DNA of 64,000 bases from Chitinophagaceae bacterium. GTDB lineage: Bacteria; Bacteroidota; Bacteroidia; Chitinophagales; Chitinophagaceae. The stretch's first letter is position 1, and every line of letters begins with the position of its first letter. The translations under genes and the position numbers were made by a program. Shown here piece after piece: positions 8,727 through 18,780 of the stretch. Location of the stretch: assembly GCA_018335935.1 (NCBI GenBank), contig JAGXRG010000013.1, forward strand, positions 62,001 to 126,000, given 5' to 3'. The notes beneath the pieces were generated by a model. The model worked only from the letters and a program-made list of their open reading frames with translations. It did not search any database and was not told the origin of the DNA.

Positions 8727-9616
8727 GGGTTGTTAGCCAAACAAAAGGCAATAAACTTAGTATAAGCATCACTAGAATTTGTAGAATTAAACCCATGACC
8801 ATCACCAACATATTCTGTATATTGCTGAGTAACACTCGCTGTTTGTAAAGCTGTTTTTAAACGAGTACTTTGAGATAGAGGTACAACATTATCAGCAGTA
8901 CCATGAAATATTATTGTTGGAGGGGAAGATGCATTTACCGAAAATAATGGACTAGCATTAGTATAAACAGTTGGTACCGAAGTAGGTGTTCCTCCCATAA
9001 ATAATTCGAACAATTGTTTTTGCAGACCAACTTGAAAATTGTACAAATCTGCCATATCTGTAGGTCCAAAATAATCAACAACAGTTTTAATTCTATTGTT
9101 AGAATTGTATTTGTAAGCTTTAAGCATGCCTAAATGTGCACCTGCACTTGCACCCATAACTACAATTTTGTTGGGGTTATAATGATAATAATTAGCATTA
9201 GCTATAATGTAATCAAAAGCAGCATTTACATCATTTATTTGTGTTGGCCATAAATTTGTTGATGGCGGAACTGCTAATCTATAATTTATGTTTATGATAG
9301 CATAATTGCTTAATCCAGATTGAATGGATGGAATAGTTGAATTAAAATCTGATTTATCACCAGCTGTCCAAGCTCCACCATGAATCATTACAAAAACTTT
9401 TGTATTGACATCTGAACGATTTGGTGGTAAATAAATATCCATTTTTTGTGCAGCTTCTATACCATAAGCAACATTCATGGTATCTAACTTTGATGCAGTA
9501 TTGGTAGTGTTTGGTGGCGTAACTGTATCAGTAGATTTTGAACAAGAACTGATAAAAAAAGCTACAAAACTTATAGCCACTAATTGTTTAAACAAAGCAA
9601 TTTTATTTTTTTTCAT
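8723..9616 (-). CDS. Lipoprotein alpha/beta hydrolase (BD-FAE-like carboxylesterase)
   Basis: A 297-aa predicted lipoprotein. A basic, hydrophobic signal ends in the lipobox-like FISSC with Cys25, followed by a Ser/Thr-rich linker. The catalytic domain has the oxyanion motif HGGAW (79-83) and the nucleophile elbow GASAGAH (Ser157). The Asp is expected in HGTADNVVP and the His in GDGHGF near the C-terminus. The HGGAW form groups it with hormone-sensitive-lipase/esterase-type enzymes, such as the bacterial acetyl/feruloyl esterases that act on plant polysaccharides. The substrate is an inference. It overlaps the murB stop by 4 bp on the opposite strand and precedes no other gene in an operon. 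Confidence 0.82.
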   Translation of the reverse strand: MKKNKIALFKQLVAISFVAFFISSCSKSTDTVTPPNTTNTASKLDTMNVAYGIEAAQKMDIYLPPNRSDVNTKVFVMIHGGAWTAGDKSDFNSTIPSIQSGLSNYAIININYRLAVPPSTNLWPTQINDVNAAFDYIIANANYYHYNPNKIVVMGASAGAHLGMLKAYKYNSNNRIKTVVDYFGPTDMADLYNFQVGLQKQLFELFMGGTPTSVPTVYTNASPLFSVNASSPPTIIFHGTADNVVPLSQSTRLKTALQTASVTQQYTEYVGDGHGFNSTNSSDAYTKFIAFCLANNP

Positions 9617-9642
9617 ATAAAAAGTTGGAAGTGAAAATATGA

Positions 9643-10218
9643 TTAGTTTAATAAAAAAGCAATTAATTGATCTGTTGCTTTTCGTCTGTGGCTATAAATA
9701 CTTTTTTCATCTAGATTCATTTCAGCAAAAGTTTTGTTACTGCCTTCGGGTATAAATATAGGGTCGTACCCAAAACCATGTTGACCTTTTGGTTCATCAG
9801 TAATAGTTCCTTTGCAAATGCCTTCGAACATATAATTCTTGCCATTGAGCATTAATGAAATGATGGTTTTAAAATGGGCTCTTCTATTTTCAATTCCTCG
9901 CAAATTGGTTAAAACTTTCTCTATATTTTTTTGATGATTTTTCTCATCACCAGCATAACGAGCACTTAAAACTCCAGGTTCATTATTTAAAGCTTCAATC
10001 TCCAATCCAGTATCTTCTCCAAATGCATTTTTGCCAGTTAATTGATAAATGAAATTTGATTTTTCTGCAGCATTAGCTTCAATAGTATCATGAGGTTCTG
10101 GTATATCAATATGAATACCTGCTTCTTCTAAAGTAATAATTTCAAAAAGATTTCCAATTAATTTTCTTATTTCCTCAACCTTGTTTTTATTGTTGGTAGC
10201 GAATATTAAAGTTGACAT
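9643..10218 (-). CDS. rdgB: XTP/dITP diphosphatase (RdgB/HAM1)
   Basis: A 191-aa Ham1-family pyrophosphatase that removes non-canonical purine nucleotides (XTP, dITP) and so prevents their incorporation into DNA and RNA. Substrate-binding FATNNKNKVEEI lies at the N-terminus, the catalytic GEDTGLEIEAL near residue 67 supplies the metal-binding Asp, and SHRRKA occurs near the C-terminus. Its start is 2 bp after the stop of the unknown 175-aa gene, so the two form a tight transcription unit. The length is normal for the family. Confidence 0.93.
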   Translation of the reverse strand: MSTLIFATNNKNKVEEIRKLIGNLFEIITLEEAGIHIDIPEPHDTIEANAAEKSNFIYQLTGKNAFGEDTGLEIEALNNEPGVLSARYAGDEKNHQKNIEKVLTNLRGIENRRAHFKTIISLMLNGKNYMFEGICKGTITDEPKGQHGFGYDPIFIPEGSNKTFAEMNLDEKSIYSHRRKATDQLIAFLLN

Positions 10219-10220
10219 GA

Positions 10221-10748
10221 TTATTTTATATTAAACATCAATTTTAAAGCATTCCACAAAGCTCTTTTTTCATTTTTTACTTCATTACTATTACCAATTA
10301 AAACGCTTAGGTTTTCAGTGATTAAAAGACTTATTTTATCGAAATGTTGAACTTTGTTTTTTGAAAATATTAAAGGCAATTCGAAAGCTTGAATATCAAT
10401 TCCCATCATTAAAAGATACTCAATATTTAAAGATGTCTTTAGAGTTGTAAAGTTGATATTTTTATTAGCAATATTTATGATAGCAACATCAGCAATGCTT
10501 AAATTACAAGCTAGCAATAAATTGGTTAATAATTGTAATTTATCATCTGTAATGTAAACAGCATTTGCATCGTTTATAACAATTGCAATTCCTTTTTTAT
10601 TCTCTCCTAAAAATTCTAATGGTTTTCTAATCTCTTCAAATTCCATATTTTCTGGGGCAGGTAAATTGTTGTTTGTACTGCTTATCAATACTTTTTTAAA
10701 TAAATCAGTAATCAGAAATGTTGGTAATTTAGTCGTGCTAAAACTCAT
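10221..10748 (-). CDS. Unrecognised 175-aa cytoplasmic protein, co-transcribed with rdgB
   Basis: I do not recognise this family. The protein has no signal peptide or membrane segment. It alternates hydrophobic strands with helices (GIAIVINDANAVYIT; NLLLACNLSIADVAIINI), suggesting a small alpha/beta fold. It is mildly reminiscent of accessory DNA-replication subunits such as polymerase III psi, but I cannot support that assignment. It starts on ATG at 10748 and stops 2 bp before rdgB, so nucleotide-pool or replication-linked functions are worth testing by context. It is divergent from ilvE, with 61 bp between the starts. Confidence 0.6.
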   Translation of the reverse strand: MSFSTTKLPTFLITDLFKKVLISSTNNNLPAPENMEFEEIRKPLEFLGENKKGIAIVINDANAVYITDDKLQLLTNLLLACNLSIADVAIINIANKNINFTTLKTSLNIEYLLMMGIDIQAFELPLIFSKNKVQHFDKISLLITENLSVLIGNSNEVKNEKRALWNALKLMFNIK

Positions 10749-10809
10749 AGATCATTTTTATGTTAACAGTTGTTAGTTTTTTGCTTTATTTTGCATCAAA
10801 TATATAGCT

Positions 10810-11874
10810 ATGGAAACAGATATTGATATTAACATTACACGAGTAGAAAGTAGTAAGTTAAAAGACATTAATTTGGAGAATATTCCATTTGGAAAATATT
10901 TCAGCGATCATATGCTTGAGGCTGATTATGAGAATGGCGAGTGGAAGAATGTTGAAATTAAACCTTATCAGCCTTTAGTAATAGAACCTTCTTTAGCAGC
11001 ATTGCATTATGGACAAAGCATTTTTGAAGGAATTAAAGCCTATAAAGATGCTAATGGTGAAGGTTATATTTTTAGACCTTACGATAATTTTAAAAGATTT
11101 AATATCTCTGCTGCTCGTATGTGTATGCCAACCATTCCTGAAGAAATTTTTATGGAAGGCATGAAGCAATTGGTTGCACTTGATAAAAATTGGATTCCTT
11201 CTAAGGAAGATCATACTATGTACATTCGCCCATTAATGTTTGCTACTGATACATTATTAGGAGTTAGACCATCAGATACTTATAAATTCTTAATTTTATT
11301 AAGTCCTTCTGGTCCATACTACACATCACCCATGAAAATTTATGTTGAGGAAAAATATTCTCGTTCTGTAAAAGGTGGAGCTGGTTTTTCTAAAAATGCT
11401 GGTAATTATGCAACCAGTATGATTGCAGCAAAAGAAGCCAGAGCTAAAGGTTACGATCAAGTTTTATGGACAGATCCTTTTGAGCATAAATGGTTACAAG
11501 AAGTAGGCATGATGAATGTAATGTTCATTATTGATGGTGTAGCAGTTACACCAGAATTAAGTGAAGGAACTATTTTAAATGGTGTTACACGTAACAGTGC
11601 TATTGTATTGTTGAAAGAAATGGGCATTGAAGTTCAAGAAAGAAGATTGAGTATTGATGAGATAGTTGAAGCTTATAAAAAAGGACAACTCAATGAAGTT
11701 TTTGGTTGTGGTACAGCTGCAACAATTGCACCCATTAAAGAATTAGGCTATGGCGATTATAGAATGCCTTTTGATGTTGAAACTTTTAAAATTGCTGCAA
11801 AACTTAGAAAAGAAATGGATGATATCAGATACGCTCGTATTCCTGATACTCACAATTGGATGGTAAAAATTTAA
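10810..11874 (+). CDS. ilvE: Branched-chain amino acid aminotransferase
   Basis: A 354-aa fold-type IV PLP enzyme catalysing the reversible transamination of Leu, Ile and Val with 2-oxoglutarate. Lys195 in FSKNAGNYATS is the expected PLP Schiff-base lysine. EVGMMNVMFI provides the conserved Glu and phosphate-side residues, and ALHYGQSIFEGIKAY (64-78) is the substrate-pocket signature. The length and the GYDQVLWTDPFEHKW segment resemble the longer (mitochondrial-like) BCAT subgroup rather than the 300-aa E. coli IlvE. It appears to be a single gene, ending in a strong bidirectional hairpin shared with dnaJ. Confidence 0.93.
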   Translation: METDIDINITRVESSKLKDINLENIPFGKYFSDHMLEADYENGEWKNVEIKPYQPLVIEPSLAALHYGQSIFEGIKAYKDANGEGYIFRPYDNFKRFNISAARMCMPTIPEEIFMEGMKQLVALDKNWIPSKEDHTMYIRPLMFATDTLLGVRPSDTYKFLILLSPSGPYYTSPMKIYVEEKYSRSVKGGAGFSKNAGNYATSMIAAKEARAKGYDQVLWTDPFEHKWLQEVGMMNVMFIIDGVAVTPELSEGTILNGVTRNSAIVLLKEMGIEVQERRLSIDEIVEAYKKGQLNEVFGCGTAATIAPIKELGYGDYRMPFDVETFKIAAKLRKEMDDIRYARIPDTHNWMVKI

Positions 11875-11894
11875 TTGAATTTCTTTGGTATATA

Positions 11895-11930
11895 AATAGA
11901 GCCACAACATTTGTTGTGGCTCTATTATTT
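11895..11930. terminator. Bidirectional terminator between ilvE and dnaJ
   Basis: A 15-bp perfect stem, AATAGAGCCACAACA / TGTTGTGGCTCTATT (11895-11909 / 11912-11926). T residues follow on the plus strand and A/T-rich sequence on the other side. It lies between the two convergent stop codons and can serve both genes. Confidence 0.85.
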
Positions 11931-11944
11931 TTAGTTGTATTAAA

Positions 11945-13105
11945 TTAACTAAAAGCTTCTTTTACTTTATCGAAAAAGCTTTTATCTTTTTTATCGGGGT
12001 TAGGTTTAAAGTTTGGACTTTCATTTAACTTTTCTAAAATTTCTTTTTCTTCAGCACTTAAATGTTGAGGTGTCCAAACATTAATTTGTATTAATTGGTC
12101 ACCTTTGGCATAACCTTGAACTTCGGGAAAACCTTTGCCTTTTAATCGTAATATTTTTCCACTTTGTGTACCTGCAGGAATTTTTACTTTGGCTCTTCCT
12201 GTAATTGTTGGCACTTCTACTTCAGTTCCAAAAACTACATCAGGAAAAGTTAGGTGTAAATCGTAAGCTACATTTAATCCATCTCTTTCTAATTCAGGAT
12301 GAGCTTCTTCTTGTATTTGTATAATTAAATCTCCAGGATAACCACCTCTTTCACCTGCATTACCTTTTCCACCCATGCTTAATTGCATGCCTTCTTGAAC
12401 GCCAGCAGGAATTTCTATATTAATCATTTCTTCTCCAAAAACTCTTCCTTCACCTTTACATGAGCCACATTTTGCAGTAATTGTAGCACCTTCACCATTA
12501 CATGTAGGACAAGTTGTAACCGTTTGCATTTGTCCTAAAAATGTGTTTTGTACTCTTTTTACTTGACCATTGCCCCCACAAGTACCACATTTTTGAAAAC
12601 TACTTTTATCTTTTGCACCATTACCCCCACAAGTATTACAAGCCACATGCTTTTTTACTTTTACTTGTTTGGTTACTCCACTTGCAATTTCAGCGTAAGT
12701 TAATTTTAACTTTATTCTTAGATTACTGCCTCGTTGACCAGTAGATTGACTTGATCTTCCACTACTTCTTCCTCCTCCACCAAAAAAACTACCAAACATA
12801 TCATTGCCACCAAAAATGTCTCCAAAATGGCTGAAAATATCTTCCATATTGGTATTGTGGAAACCGCCACCACCTGTTCCTGGACCAAATGCTTGATGTC
12901 CGTATCTATCGTACTTTGCTCTTTTATCTGCATCACTCAAAACTTCATAAGCTTCAGCAGCTTCTTTGAATTTGTCTTCAGCAGCTTTATCTCCAGGATT
13001 TCTATCTGGATGATATTGCATAGCAGTTTTGCGATATGCTTTTTTTATTTCATCTGCACTTGCAGATTTGCCCACTCCTAATATTTCGTAATAATCTCTT
13101 TTCAT
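11945..13105 (-). CDS. dnaJ: Chaperone protein DnaJ
   Basis: A 386-aa type I Hsp40 that stimulates DnaK ATPase and delivers unfolded clients. The J domain is at 1-70 with HPD at residues 32-34, the Gly/Phe region at about 74-127, and the zinc domain at 156-220 with four CxxCxGxG-type motifs ([32 protein letters not shown]). C-terminal client-binding beta domains follow. All Zn-ligand cysteines are present. It lies 76 bp downstream of grpE on the same strand, a typical chaperone pairing; dnaK is not in the window. Confidence 0.96.
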   Translation of the reverse strand: MKRDYYEILGVGKSASADEIKKAYRKTAMQYHPDRNPGDKAAEDKFKEAAEAYEVLSDADKRAKYDRYGHQAFGPGTGGGGFHNTNMEDIFSHFGDIFGGNDMFGSFFGGGGRSSGRSSQSTGQRGSNLRIKLKLTYAEIASGVTKQVKVKKHVACNTCGGNGAKDKSSFQKCGTCGGNGQVKRVQNTFLGQMQTVTTCPTCNGEGATITAKCGSCKGEGRVFGEEMINIEIPAGVQEGMQLSMGGKGNAGERGGYPGDLIIQIQEEAHPELERDGLNVAYDLHLTFPDVVFGTEVEVPTITGRAKVKIPAGTQSGKILRLKGKGFPEVQGYAKGDQLIQINVWTPQHLSAEEKEILEKLNESPNFKPNPDKKDKSFFDKVKEAFS

Positions 13106-13180
13106 TGCTTGTTTATAAGTTGATTAGTTAATTAGGTTGACTGGTTTTAAAACATATGCACCAATTAACCATTCAACTAG

Positions 13181-13747
13181 TTATTTGCCTACTACCACTT
13201 TTGCAAAACGAATAATTTTATCGTTTAAAGTGTAACCTTTTTGAACTTCGTCAATAACTTTTCCAACAAGTTCTTCTGAAGGAGCTGGAATTTCAGTGAT
13301 GGCTTCATGTTTTTCAACATCAAATTCTTGCTGAACACTTTCCATAGGTTTTACACCTTTAGAAAAAACAGTCGATCTAATTTTGTTAAAAACTAACTGA
13401 ATACCTTCTTTTTGTGTTGCCATATCATCATTAGCATTCAATTGTTTTTCTGCTCTATCTACATCGTCTAACACATCTAAAAGCGAAACTAAAATATCTT
13501 TACCTGCAGATTGAATTAAATCAATTCTTTCTTTAGAGGTTCTTCTTTTATAATTTTCAAACTCTGCCATTAACCTTAAATATTTATCTTTTTGTTCGGC
13601 TAATTCAATTTGTAGCTTTTCCACTTCTGAAATGGGAGTTTCATCTGCTACAGGGGCTTCATTTTCTTGAGATACTGTTGTTTCGTCAGTATTTACAATG
13701 TTTTCAACTTGATCTTTCTCTATTTCTACATTTTCGTTCTCTTGCAT
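13181..13747 (-). CDS. grpE: Nucleotide exchange factor GrpE
   Basis: A 188-aa GrpE, the ADP-release factor for DnaK. It has an acidic disordered N-terminus (about 1-50), a long helix region around EKLQIELAEQKDKYLRLMAEFENYKRR (about 48-75), and the C-terminal beta domain ending VLNDKIIRFAKV-like (YTLNDKIIRFAKVVVGK). The ORF-track start at 13807 is a TTG adding 20 residues. The ATG at 13747 starts MQENENVEIEK, is typical of GrpE, and is used here. It lies between icd and dnaJ on the minus strand and is probably co-transcribed with dnaJ. Confidence 0.93.
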   Translation of the reverse strand: MQENENVEIEKDQVENIVNTDETTVSQENEAPVADETPISEVEKLQIELAEQKDKYLRLMAEFENYKRRTSKERIDLIQSAGKDILVSLLDVLDDVDRAEKQLNANDDMATQKEGIQLVFNKIRSTVFSKGVKPMESVQQEFDVEKHEAITEIPAPSEELVGKVIDEVQKGYTLNDKIIRFAKVVVGK

Positions 13748-13821
13748 AACTATTTTATAGGTTTGTAAAGTGTTGTCAATTTTTTTGCCATTTGATAGAT
13801 TAGGCAAATTTGTCAGTCATT

Positions 13822-15276
13822 TTATTGTCCTTGTGCCAAACTATATGCTCTTTTACCATCCCACATATTTAAAATTTCTGTAGAGCAAACTTTAAATTTA
13901 TGGCTTAGTGCTGTATATAGATTGATGATATCTTGTTGAGATAAGGCTTTATCATCAATACTTTCGAAACGACAACGATATTGGTTGATTAAATTAGTAA
14001 ATACACTACCTGTTGGCCAAACTTGAGTTCCTCTATTACTAATGGTGGTAAGTTTAAATAAATCTCCTAAACACTCATTACACAAATTGGCAACAGCATT
14101 TGGTTGTTCATTACTTTCAATAAACATATCAACTCCAACAATTTTTTCTTCATTGTTTTCAGGAGATTCTAACATAGGATTTTGTGCCAATTTTAAAACT
14201 GTGCATGAATATGGCACATCTGTTAGTTCTGGTTTTGGATTATGTTTAGGGGCTTTTCCAAAATTATTAATGATGGCATTTATAAACTCTGTTGTATTTA
14301 ATGCTTTTGTATTTTTATCTCCAAAATCTCCGGTATGAACTCCACTTTCAAGTGTGTACAATAAGGCGTTTTCAATTAGAATACTACTTTCTCTTAAACC
14401 TAAATGTTGTAACATTCCAATTCCACTTAATAATAATGCAGTTGGGTTAGCAATATTTTTCCCTGCAATATCTGGAGCTGTTCCATGTACTGCTTCAAAA
14501 ATTGAAATATGATCTCCAATATTTGCAGATGGTGCAAATCCTAAGCCTCCTACTAAACCAGCACATAAATCGCTTACAATATCTCCTTGCAAATTGGTTA
14601 AAACTACTACATCGAATAAGTCTGGACGAGTTACCAACTTCATACACAAATCATCTACAATTACATCGTCTGCTTTAAGTTCAGGATATTCTTTTGCAAT
14701 TTCATAAAACACTTCTAAGAACAAGCCATCAGTAAGTTTCATAATGTTGGCTTTATGGCCACATGTAATTCTTTTAGCTCCTTTTTTCTTAGCCATTTCA
14801 AATGCATAACGAATTACTTGCTGACTTCCGGGACGAGTAATAAATCTTCTGCCTAATGCTACATCATGTGTAAGCATGTGTTCAATTCCACCATAAGTAT
14901 CTTCAATATTTTCACGAACTATGGTTACATCTATAGGTATTCCTGCTTTACTGAAAACTGTATCTACACCATGTAAGGTTAAAAAAGTTCTTTTATTAGC
15001 ATAAGTATTCCACGTTTTACGAGCAGTAACATTTACACTTTTAACGCCTTTACCTTTTGGCGTTTCCATTGGTCCTTTGAAAAGAATTCCTAATTTTTCG
15101 ATAGTTTCTTGTGCTTGAGGAGTCATTCCATTATTAAAACCTTTATCAAAAACCCATTTACCCATTTCTACAACATCATATTCTAATGGAACTTTTGCAG
15201 CATTAAAAACCTTTAAAACGGCGTCCATAATTTCTGGACCAATTCCATCACCTTTTGCAACTGCTATTTTGATCAT
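13822..15276 (-). CDS. icd: Isocitrate dehydrogenase (Thermus-type, with C-terminal extension)
   Basis: A 484-aa isocitrate/isopropylmalate-dehydrogenase-family enzyme that oxidatively decarboxylates isocitrate in the TCA cycle. MIKIAVAKGDGIGPEIM opens the fold, VRENIEDTYGGIEHM (near 120-135) carries substrate and catalytic residues, and DDLCMKLVTRPD, NLQGDIVSD and GTAPDIAGKNIANP follow. The core ends near residue 335. About 145 extra residues follow, as in the long Thermus thermophilus enzyme rather than the 416-aa E. coli one. NADP preference is likely but not proven by sequence. It is transcribed toward grpE-dnaJ with a 74-bp gap, which may be a separate unit. Confidence 0.88.
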   Translation of the reverse strand: MIKIAVAKGDGIGPEIMDAVLKVFNAAKVPLEYDVVEMGKWVFDKGFNNGMTPQAQETIEKLGILFKGPMETPKGKGVKSVNVTARKTWNTYANKRTFLTLHGVDTVFSKAGIPIDVTIVRENIEDTYGGIEHMLTHDVALGRRFITRPGSQQVIRYAFEMAKKKGAKRITCGHKANIMKLTDGLFLEVFYEIAKEYPELKADDVIVDDLCMKLVTRPDLFDVVVLTNLQGDIVSDLCAGLVGGLGFAPSANIGDHISIFEAVHGTAPDIAGKNIANPTALLLSGIGMLQHLGLRESSILIENALLYTLESGVHTGDFGDKNTKALNTTEFINAIINNFGKAPKHNPKPELTDVPYSCTVLKLAQNPMLESPENNEEKIVGVDMFIESNEQPNAVANLCNECLGDLFKLTTISNRGTQVWPTGSVFTNLINQYRCRFESIDDKALSQQDIINLYTALSHKFKVCSTEILNMWDGKRAYSLAQGQ

Positions 15277-15344
15277 TTTTTAAAATTTTGTGCAAATAAA
15301 CTACGATTATTTTTAAAGATAGCATTCATTAACCCCATTTAAGA

Positions 15345-16637
15345 TTATTTAACATCTTGTAGTAAAATATTATATTTTTTAATGATAGAAAGGGTTGTTG
15401 AATCTATATTATAAACAGAATACCAACCTTGTTGTTCATGTGGGGGGTCGCCAGTTAAATGATCTCCATTTTTCCACCAACCTCCATATTTAGTAGGCCT
15501 TCCTTCTCCACCCCAAGCCCAAAAATTTGCTCCACTTGCCGTTTTGTTTTTAATGTTTTGATAGATGATGTTAAAGATGAAATTAAAATAATCGTCTCTC
15601 ACTTTTGTTGTGGCCCTTATATTAAAATTTCCTTCATCTCTAGAAATTCCAAATTCTTCCAAAACAAAAGGCTTATTGAGTTTTGTGGAGAGGGCTATAT
15701 GGTTTTCAATGTATTCTTTAGCTTTTTTTATTGCGGAGCTATAAGTTGCTGCATGATTTTTTGGGTTGTAAAGATTCCAATTTTGAACCCATAGATGAGC
15801 TGTAGTGTAATCAATAAAAGGGCTTTGGTGCGTTTCTATAAAAGGTAAGCCATTATATTCTGGAGTGGTGGTTAAACCTTCACTACCTACTGAAACCAGA
15901 TGGTTAAAATCTAATTGTTTAATAAATTTTGCAGATTCTTCAATCCATTTTAAATAAGCAGCAACATTTTTCATTCCTCTGGGTTCGTTGCATAATTGCC
16001 AACTCATAATTGTAGGGTCATCTTTATACAAAATATTTGAAATTGAATTTTTTCGATTGATGATTTTTTGAATATTGTTGAGGTATGTTTTTTTTGCTGC
16101 TGTATCTGAATAAAATGATGAAGTAACTTGTTGGTACAAATCCCAATCTTGATTGCCTAAAGTATCCATTGGATAAGGAATGGTATCTATACTACCTGCC
16201 CATTGTAAGTATTGGGCAAAACCCCCACTCCATGGCCAAAAATTACTTAAGCAAACAACGGCATACATGTTTCTTTTTTTCATTTCATCCAACAAAAAAT
16301 CTAATCCTCTTGTAATATCTTCTCTTAAGTTTTTTGTATAATTATTTGCTGGAGTTATTCGGTAAGGTTCAGTATCTGGGCCTTCAACAAGTGCCATTAT
16401 TCTTAAATTAGTAACACCTAGTTCTTGAAGTTGATTCAGTTCTCTTAGTAATCGTTTCTTATCAGAGAATCCTAAGTGCATTCCATACCAAAGATTTGTT
16501 CCAATAAAAAAGTAAGGTTTATTATTTAATTCAAATTGGGTGCCTTTTACTTTAATAAAATTATTGTGTGTTTGCCCAAAAATAATTTCTGTAAAACCCA
16601 ATAAAAAAAACAGAAAAAAGAGTAGGTTTTTTTTCAT
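15345..16637 (-). CDS. Secreted glycoside hydrolase family 5, endo-beta-mannanase-like
   Basis: A 430-aa enzyme with an N-terminal signal peptide (to about residue 21, IIFGQ). A GH5-type TIM barrel follows: GTNLWYGMHLG, then the acid/base in QLCNEPRG (Glu218) and the nucleophile in VLEEFG (Glu328). GANFWAWGGEGRP near 370 matches the product-side loop of GH5_7 mannan endo-1,4-beta-mannosidases. It likely cleaves beta-1,4-mannan outside the cytoplasm. The subfamily assignment is inference from motifs, and a related beta-glycanase activity is possible. There is no T9SS sorting domain, so periplasmic location is plausible. It appears monocistronic; no SusC/D genes are nearby. Confidence 0.83.
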   Translation of the reverse strand: MKKNLLFFLFFLLGFTEIIFGQTHNNFIKVKGTQFELNNKPYFFIGTNLWYGMHLGFSDKKRLLRELNQLQELGVTNLRIMALVEGPDTEPYRITPANNYTKNLREDITRGLDFLLDEMKKRNMYAVVCLSNFWPWSGGFAQYLQWAGSIDTIPYPMDTLGNQDWDLYQQVTSSFYSDTAAKKTYLNNIQKIINRKNSISNILYKDDPTIMSWQLCNEPRGMKNVAAYLKWIEESAKFIKQLDFNHLVSVGSEGLTTTPEYNGLPFIETHQSPFIDYTTAHLWVQNWNLYNPKNHAATYSSAIKKAKEYIENHIALSTKLNKPFVLEEFGISRDEGNFNIRATTKVRDDYFNFIFNIIYQNIKNKTASGANFWAWGGEGRPTKYGGWWKNGDHLTGDPPHEQQGWYSVYNIDSTTLSIIKKYNILLQDVK

Positions 16638-16695
16638 AAAATAATAATTTAGAGTTAGATATAAGGTTTAGGTTTTAACCTATGAATATTAATTT

Positions 16696-18780
16696 ATGCA
16701 ATCTTATACAGCACCTATTTTTAAATTAATACCAAGTCTGAGATTTTTAATTGCTTTAGTCATTGGTATTTTATTACAATTTCATTGTAAAATTACACTG
16801 CAATGGATTACTTATTTTTTTGTAGGCTCATTAATTTTAAGTTTCTTTTTTCGAATTTTTAATGCTTTTATTCAATTCAAATTTAGTTGGGTTAAAGGTA
16901 TACTGTTCAATATTGTTTTTGTGTCATTGGGAGCATTAATTTCTTGGTTTAAATTCATAGAGAATCGGCCTTATTGGATTGGGAATTATTTTCAAGAAAA
17001 TACTCCAATTATAGTTACGTTTCAAGATAACATTGTTCCAAGAAATAAAAGTTATAAAGCAAAAGTGAGTGTTGATGCTATTAAGCAAAATAAGTATTGG
17101 AAAGCAGTTGAAGGAGATATGCTTTTATATTTTAAGAAAGAAGCTGTGCCTCCAGATTTACATTATGGCGATCAAATTATTGTTACCAGAAATATCAGAG
17201 AGATTATTAATTCTGGTAATCCTGGTGGATTTAACTATGCTCAATTTTGTGCTTTTCAAAATATATCATATCAGGGTTTTTTAAATAAAGAAGATTATAT
17301 CAAACTGCCTTCTACTCACAGGCAATGGTTTAATTCTTGGTTGTTAAAATGTAGAACTCATTTTCTAGGTATTTTAAAACAAAATATTAAAAGCAAACAA
17401 GAAGTAGGAATTGCAGAGGCTTTACTTATTGGCTATAGAGAAGAATTAGACAGGGATATGGTTAAAATGTATAGCAATACTGGAGTAGTTCACATTATTG
17501 CCATTAGTGGTTTGCATTTAGGAATGATTTATGCATTAATTGTTTTGTTATTTAAGCCTTTAAAAAAATACAAGTGGAGTAGTGTATTGAAATTAATTAC
17601 AGTAGTTGTTGTGCTTTGGCTGTTTAGTTTTATTGCAGGTTTGCCAGCATCATTATTAAGAAGTGCCATCATGTTTTCTGTAATTGCAATTGGCGATGTA
17701 TTTGGTAAAAGAGCTAATATTTATAATAGTTTGGTGGTATCAGCTTTAATTATTTTAATCATTAATCCATTTAGTTTATGGGATGTAGGTTTTCAACTTT
17801 CTTATACTGCTGTTTTAAGTATTGTAATCTTTTCACCAATTATTAAAAGAAGTTTTTATTTTAAAAATAAATTATTAACCGCCTTCTGGAATTTGAATGC
17901 AATTACAATTTCTGCTCAATTACTCACTTTGCCAATTGTATTATATCACTTTCATCAATTCCCTAATCTATTCTTATTTACTAATTTATTTGCAGTACCC
18001 CTTTCAGGTTTTATTCTATATACTGAAATTATATTGTTGTTAGTGAGTTGGCAAAAAGAGTTGAGTACTTTTTTAGGAAATGCAATTGAAAATTTAATTA
18101 AAGTGTTAAACGATTTTGTTACTCATGTAAATATAATTCCGTTTGCAACTTGGAGTTTTATTCAAATTAGTATTCTTCAAACCATTTTGTTATTTATTTT
18201 TTTTATAACTCTAGTTTATTGGATATTTCTTAAACAGAACAAGTATTTATTGTATTGTCTTTTTTTTATTTTATTATTTATAGCAAGTAGAAGTATTGAT
18301 TTTATTGATAAGTATCATCAAAAGAAACTTATTGTTTATAATGTTCCTAATCATAAGGCTATAGATGTTGTTGAAGGAAGAAAATATACTTATATAGGAG
18401 ATGATGAATTGATTAAAGATGGTTTTCTAAGAAATTTTCATGTTCAGCCAGCAAGAATAAAACATAGAATTAGAACCGATAGTGTGCTTAAAAATATTAT
18501 AATCCGAGAGTCTTCAATATTATCTAAACATCGCAAAATATTATTGCTTGATAATTCCATTATCTGTTTTCCAAAGCAGTCAAATTGGGATGTAGTGGTT
18601 ATTTCAAAGAATCCTAAGATTTCAATTGCAAAACTTTATCGTAATTCAAAGTTTACCAAAGTTGTTTTTGATGGAAGTAATACTTTGTGGAAAATCAATC
18701 AGTGGAAAAGGGAGTGCGACAGCCTACATTTGCAGTATCATATTTGTTCCATTCAAGGAGCGTTTGAAATGAATTTGTAA
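16696..18780 (+). CDS. comEC: ComEC/Rec2 family DNA-uptake channel protein (lacking a nuclease-like MBL domain)
   Basis: A 694-aa polytopic membrane protein. It has N-terminal membrane segments and a DUF4131-like soluble region (about 1-200), then the Competence domain (about 220-510) with the hallmark GVVHIIAISGLHLGM and FIAGLPASLLRSAIMF. The C-terminal 170 residues lack the HxHxDH metallo-beta-lactamase motif of full-length ComEC, though they keep a small soluble domain. It should form the inner-membrane channel for single-stranded DNA during natural transformation. Its stop overlaps the DMT transporter start by 1 bp (TAATG), indicating translational coupling. Confidence 0.85.
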   Translation: MQSYTAPIFKLIPSLRFLIALVIGILLQFHCKITLQWITYFFVGSLILSFFFRIFNAFIQFKFSWVKGILFNIVFVSLGALISWFKFIENRPYWIGNYFQENTPIIVTFQDNIVPRNKSYKAKVSVDAIKQNKYWKAVEGDMLLYFKKEAVPPDLHYGDQIIVTRNIREIINSGNPGGFNYAQFCAFQNISYQGFLNKEDYIKLPSTHRQWFNSWLLKCRTHFLGILKQNIKSKQEVGIAEALLIGYREELDRDMVKMYSNTGVVHIIAISGLHLGMIYALIVLLFKPLKKYKWSSVLKLITVVVVLWLFSFIAGLPASLLRSAIMFSVIAIGDVFGKRANIYNSLVVSALIILIINPFSLWDVGFQLSYTAVLSIVIFSPIIKRSFYFKNKLLTAFWNLNAITISAQLLTLPIVLYHFHQFPNLFLFTNLFAVPLSGFILYTEIILLLVSWQKELSTFLGNAIENLIKVLNDFVTHVNIIPFATWSFIQISILQTILLFIFFITLVYWIFLKQNKYLLYCLFFILLFIASRSIDFIDKYHQKKLIVYNVPNHKAIDVVEGRKYTYIGDDELIKDGFLRNFHVQPARIKHRIRTDSVLKNIIIRESSILSKHRKILLLDNSIICFPKQSNWDVVVISKNPKISIAKLYRNSKFTKVVFDGSNTLWKINQWKRECDSLHLQYHICSIQGAFEMNL

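Noticed and set aside
12718-12936. Small ORFs antisense and out of frame within dnaJ
   Set aside because: They are shadows of the G/F-rich coding region.
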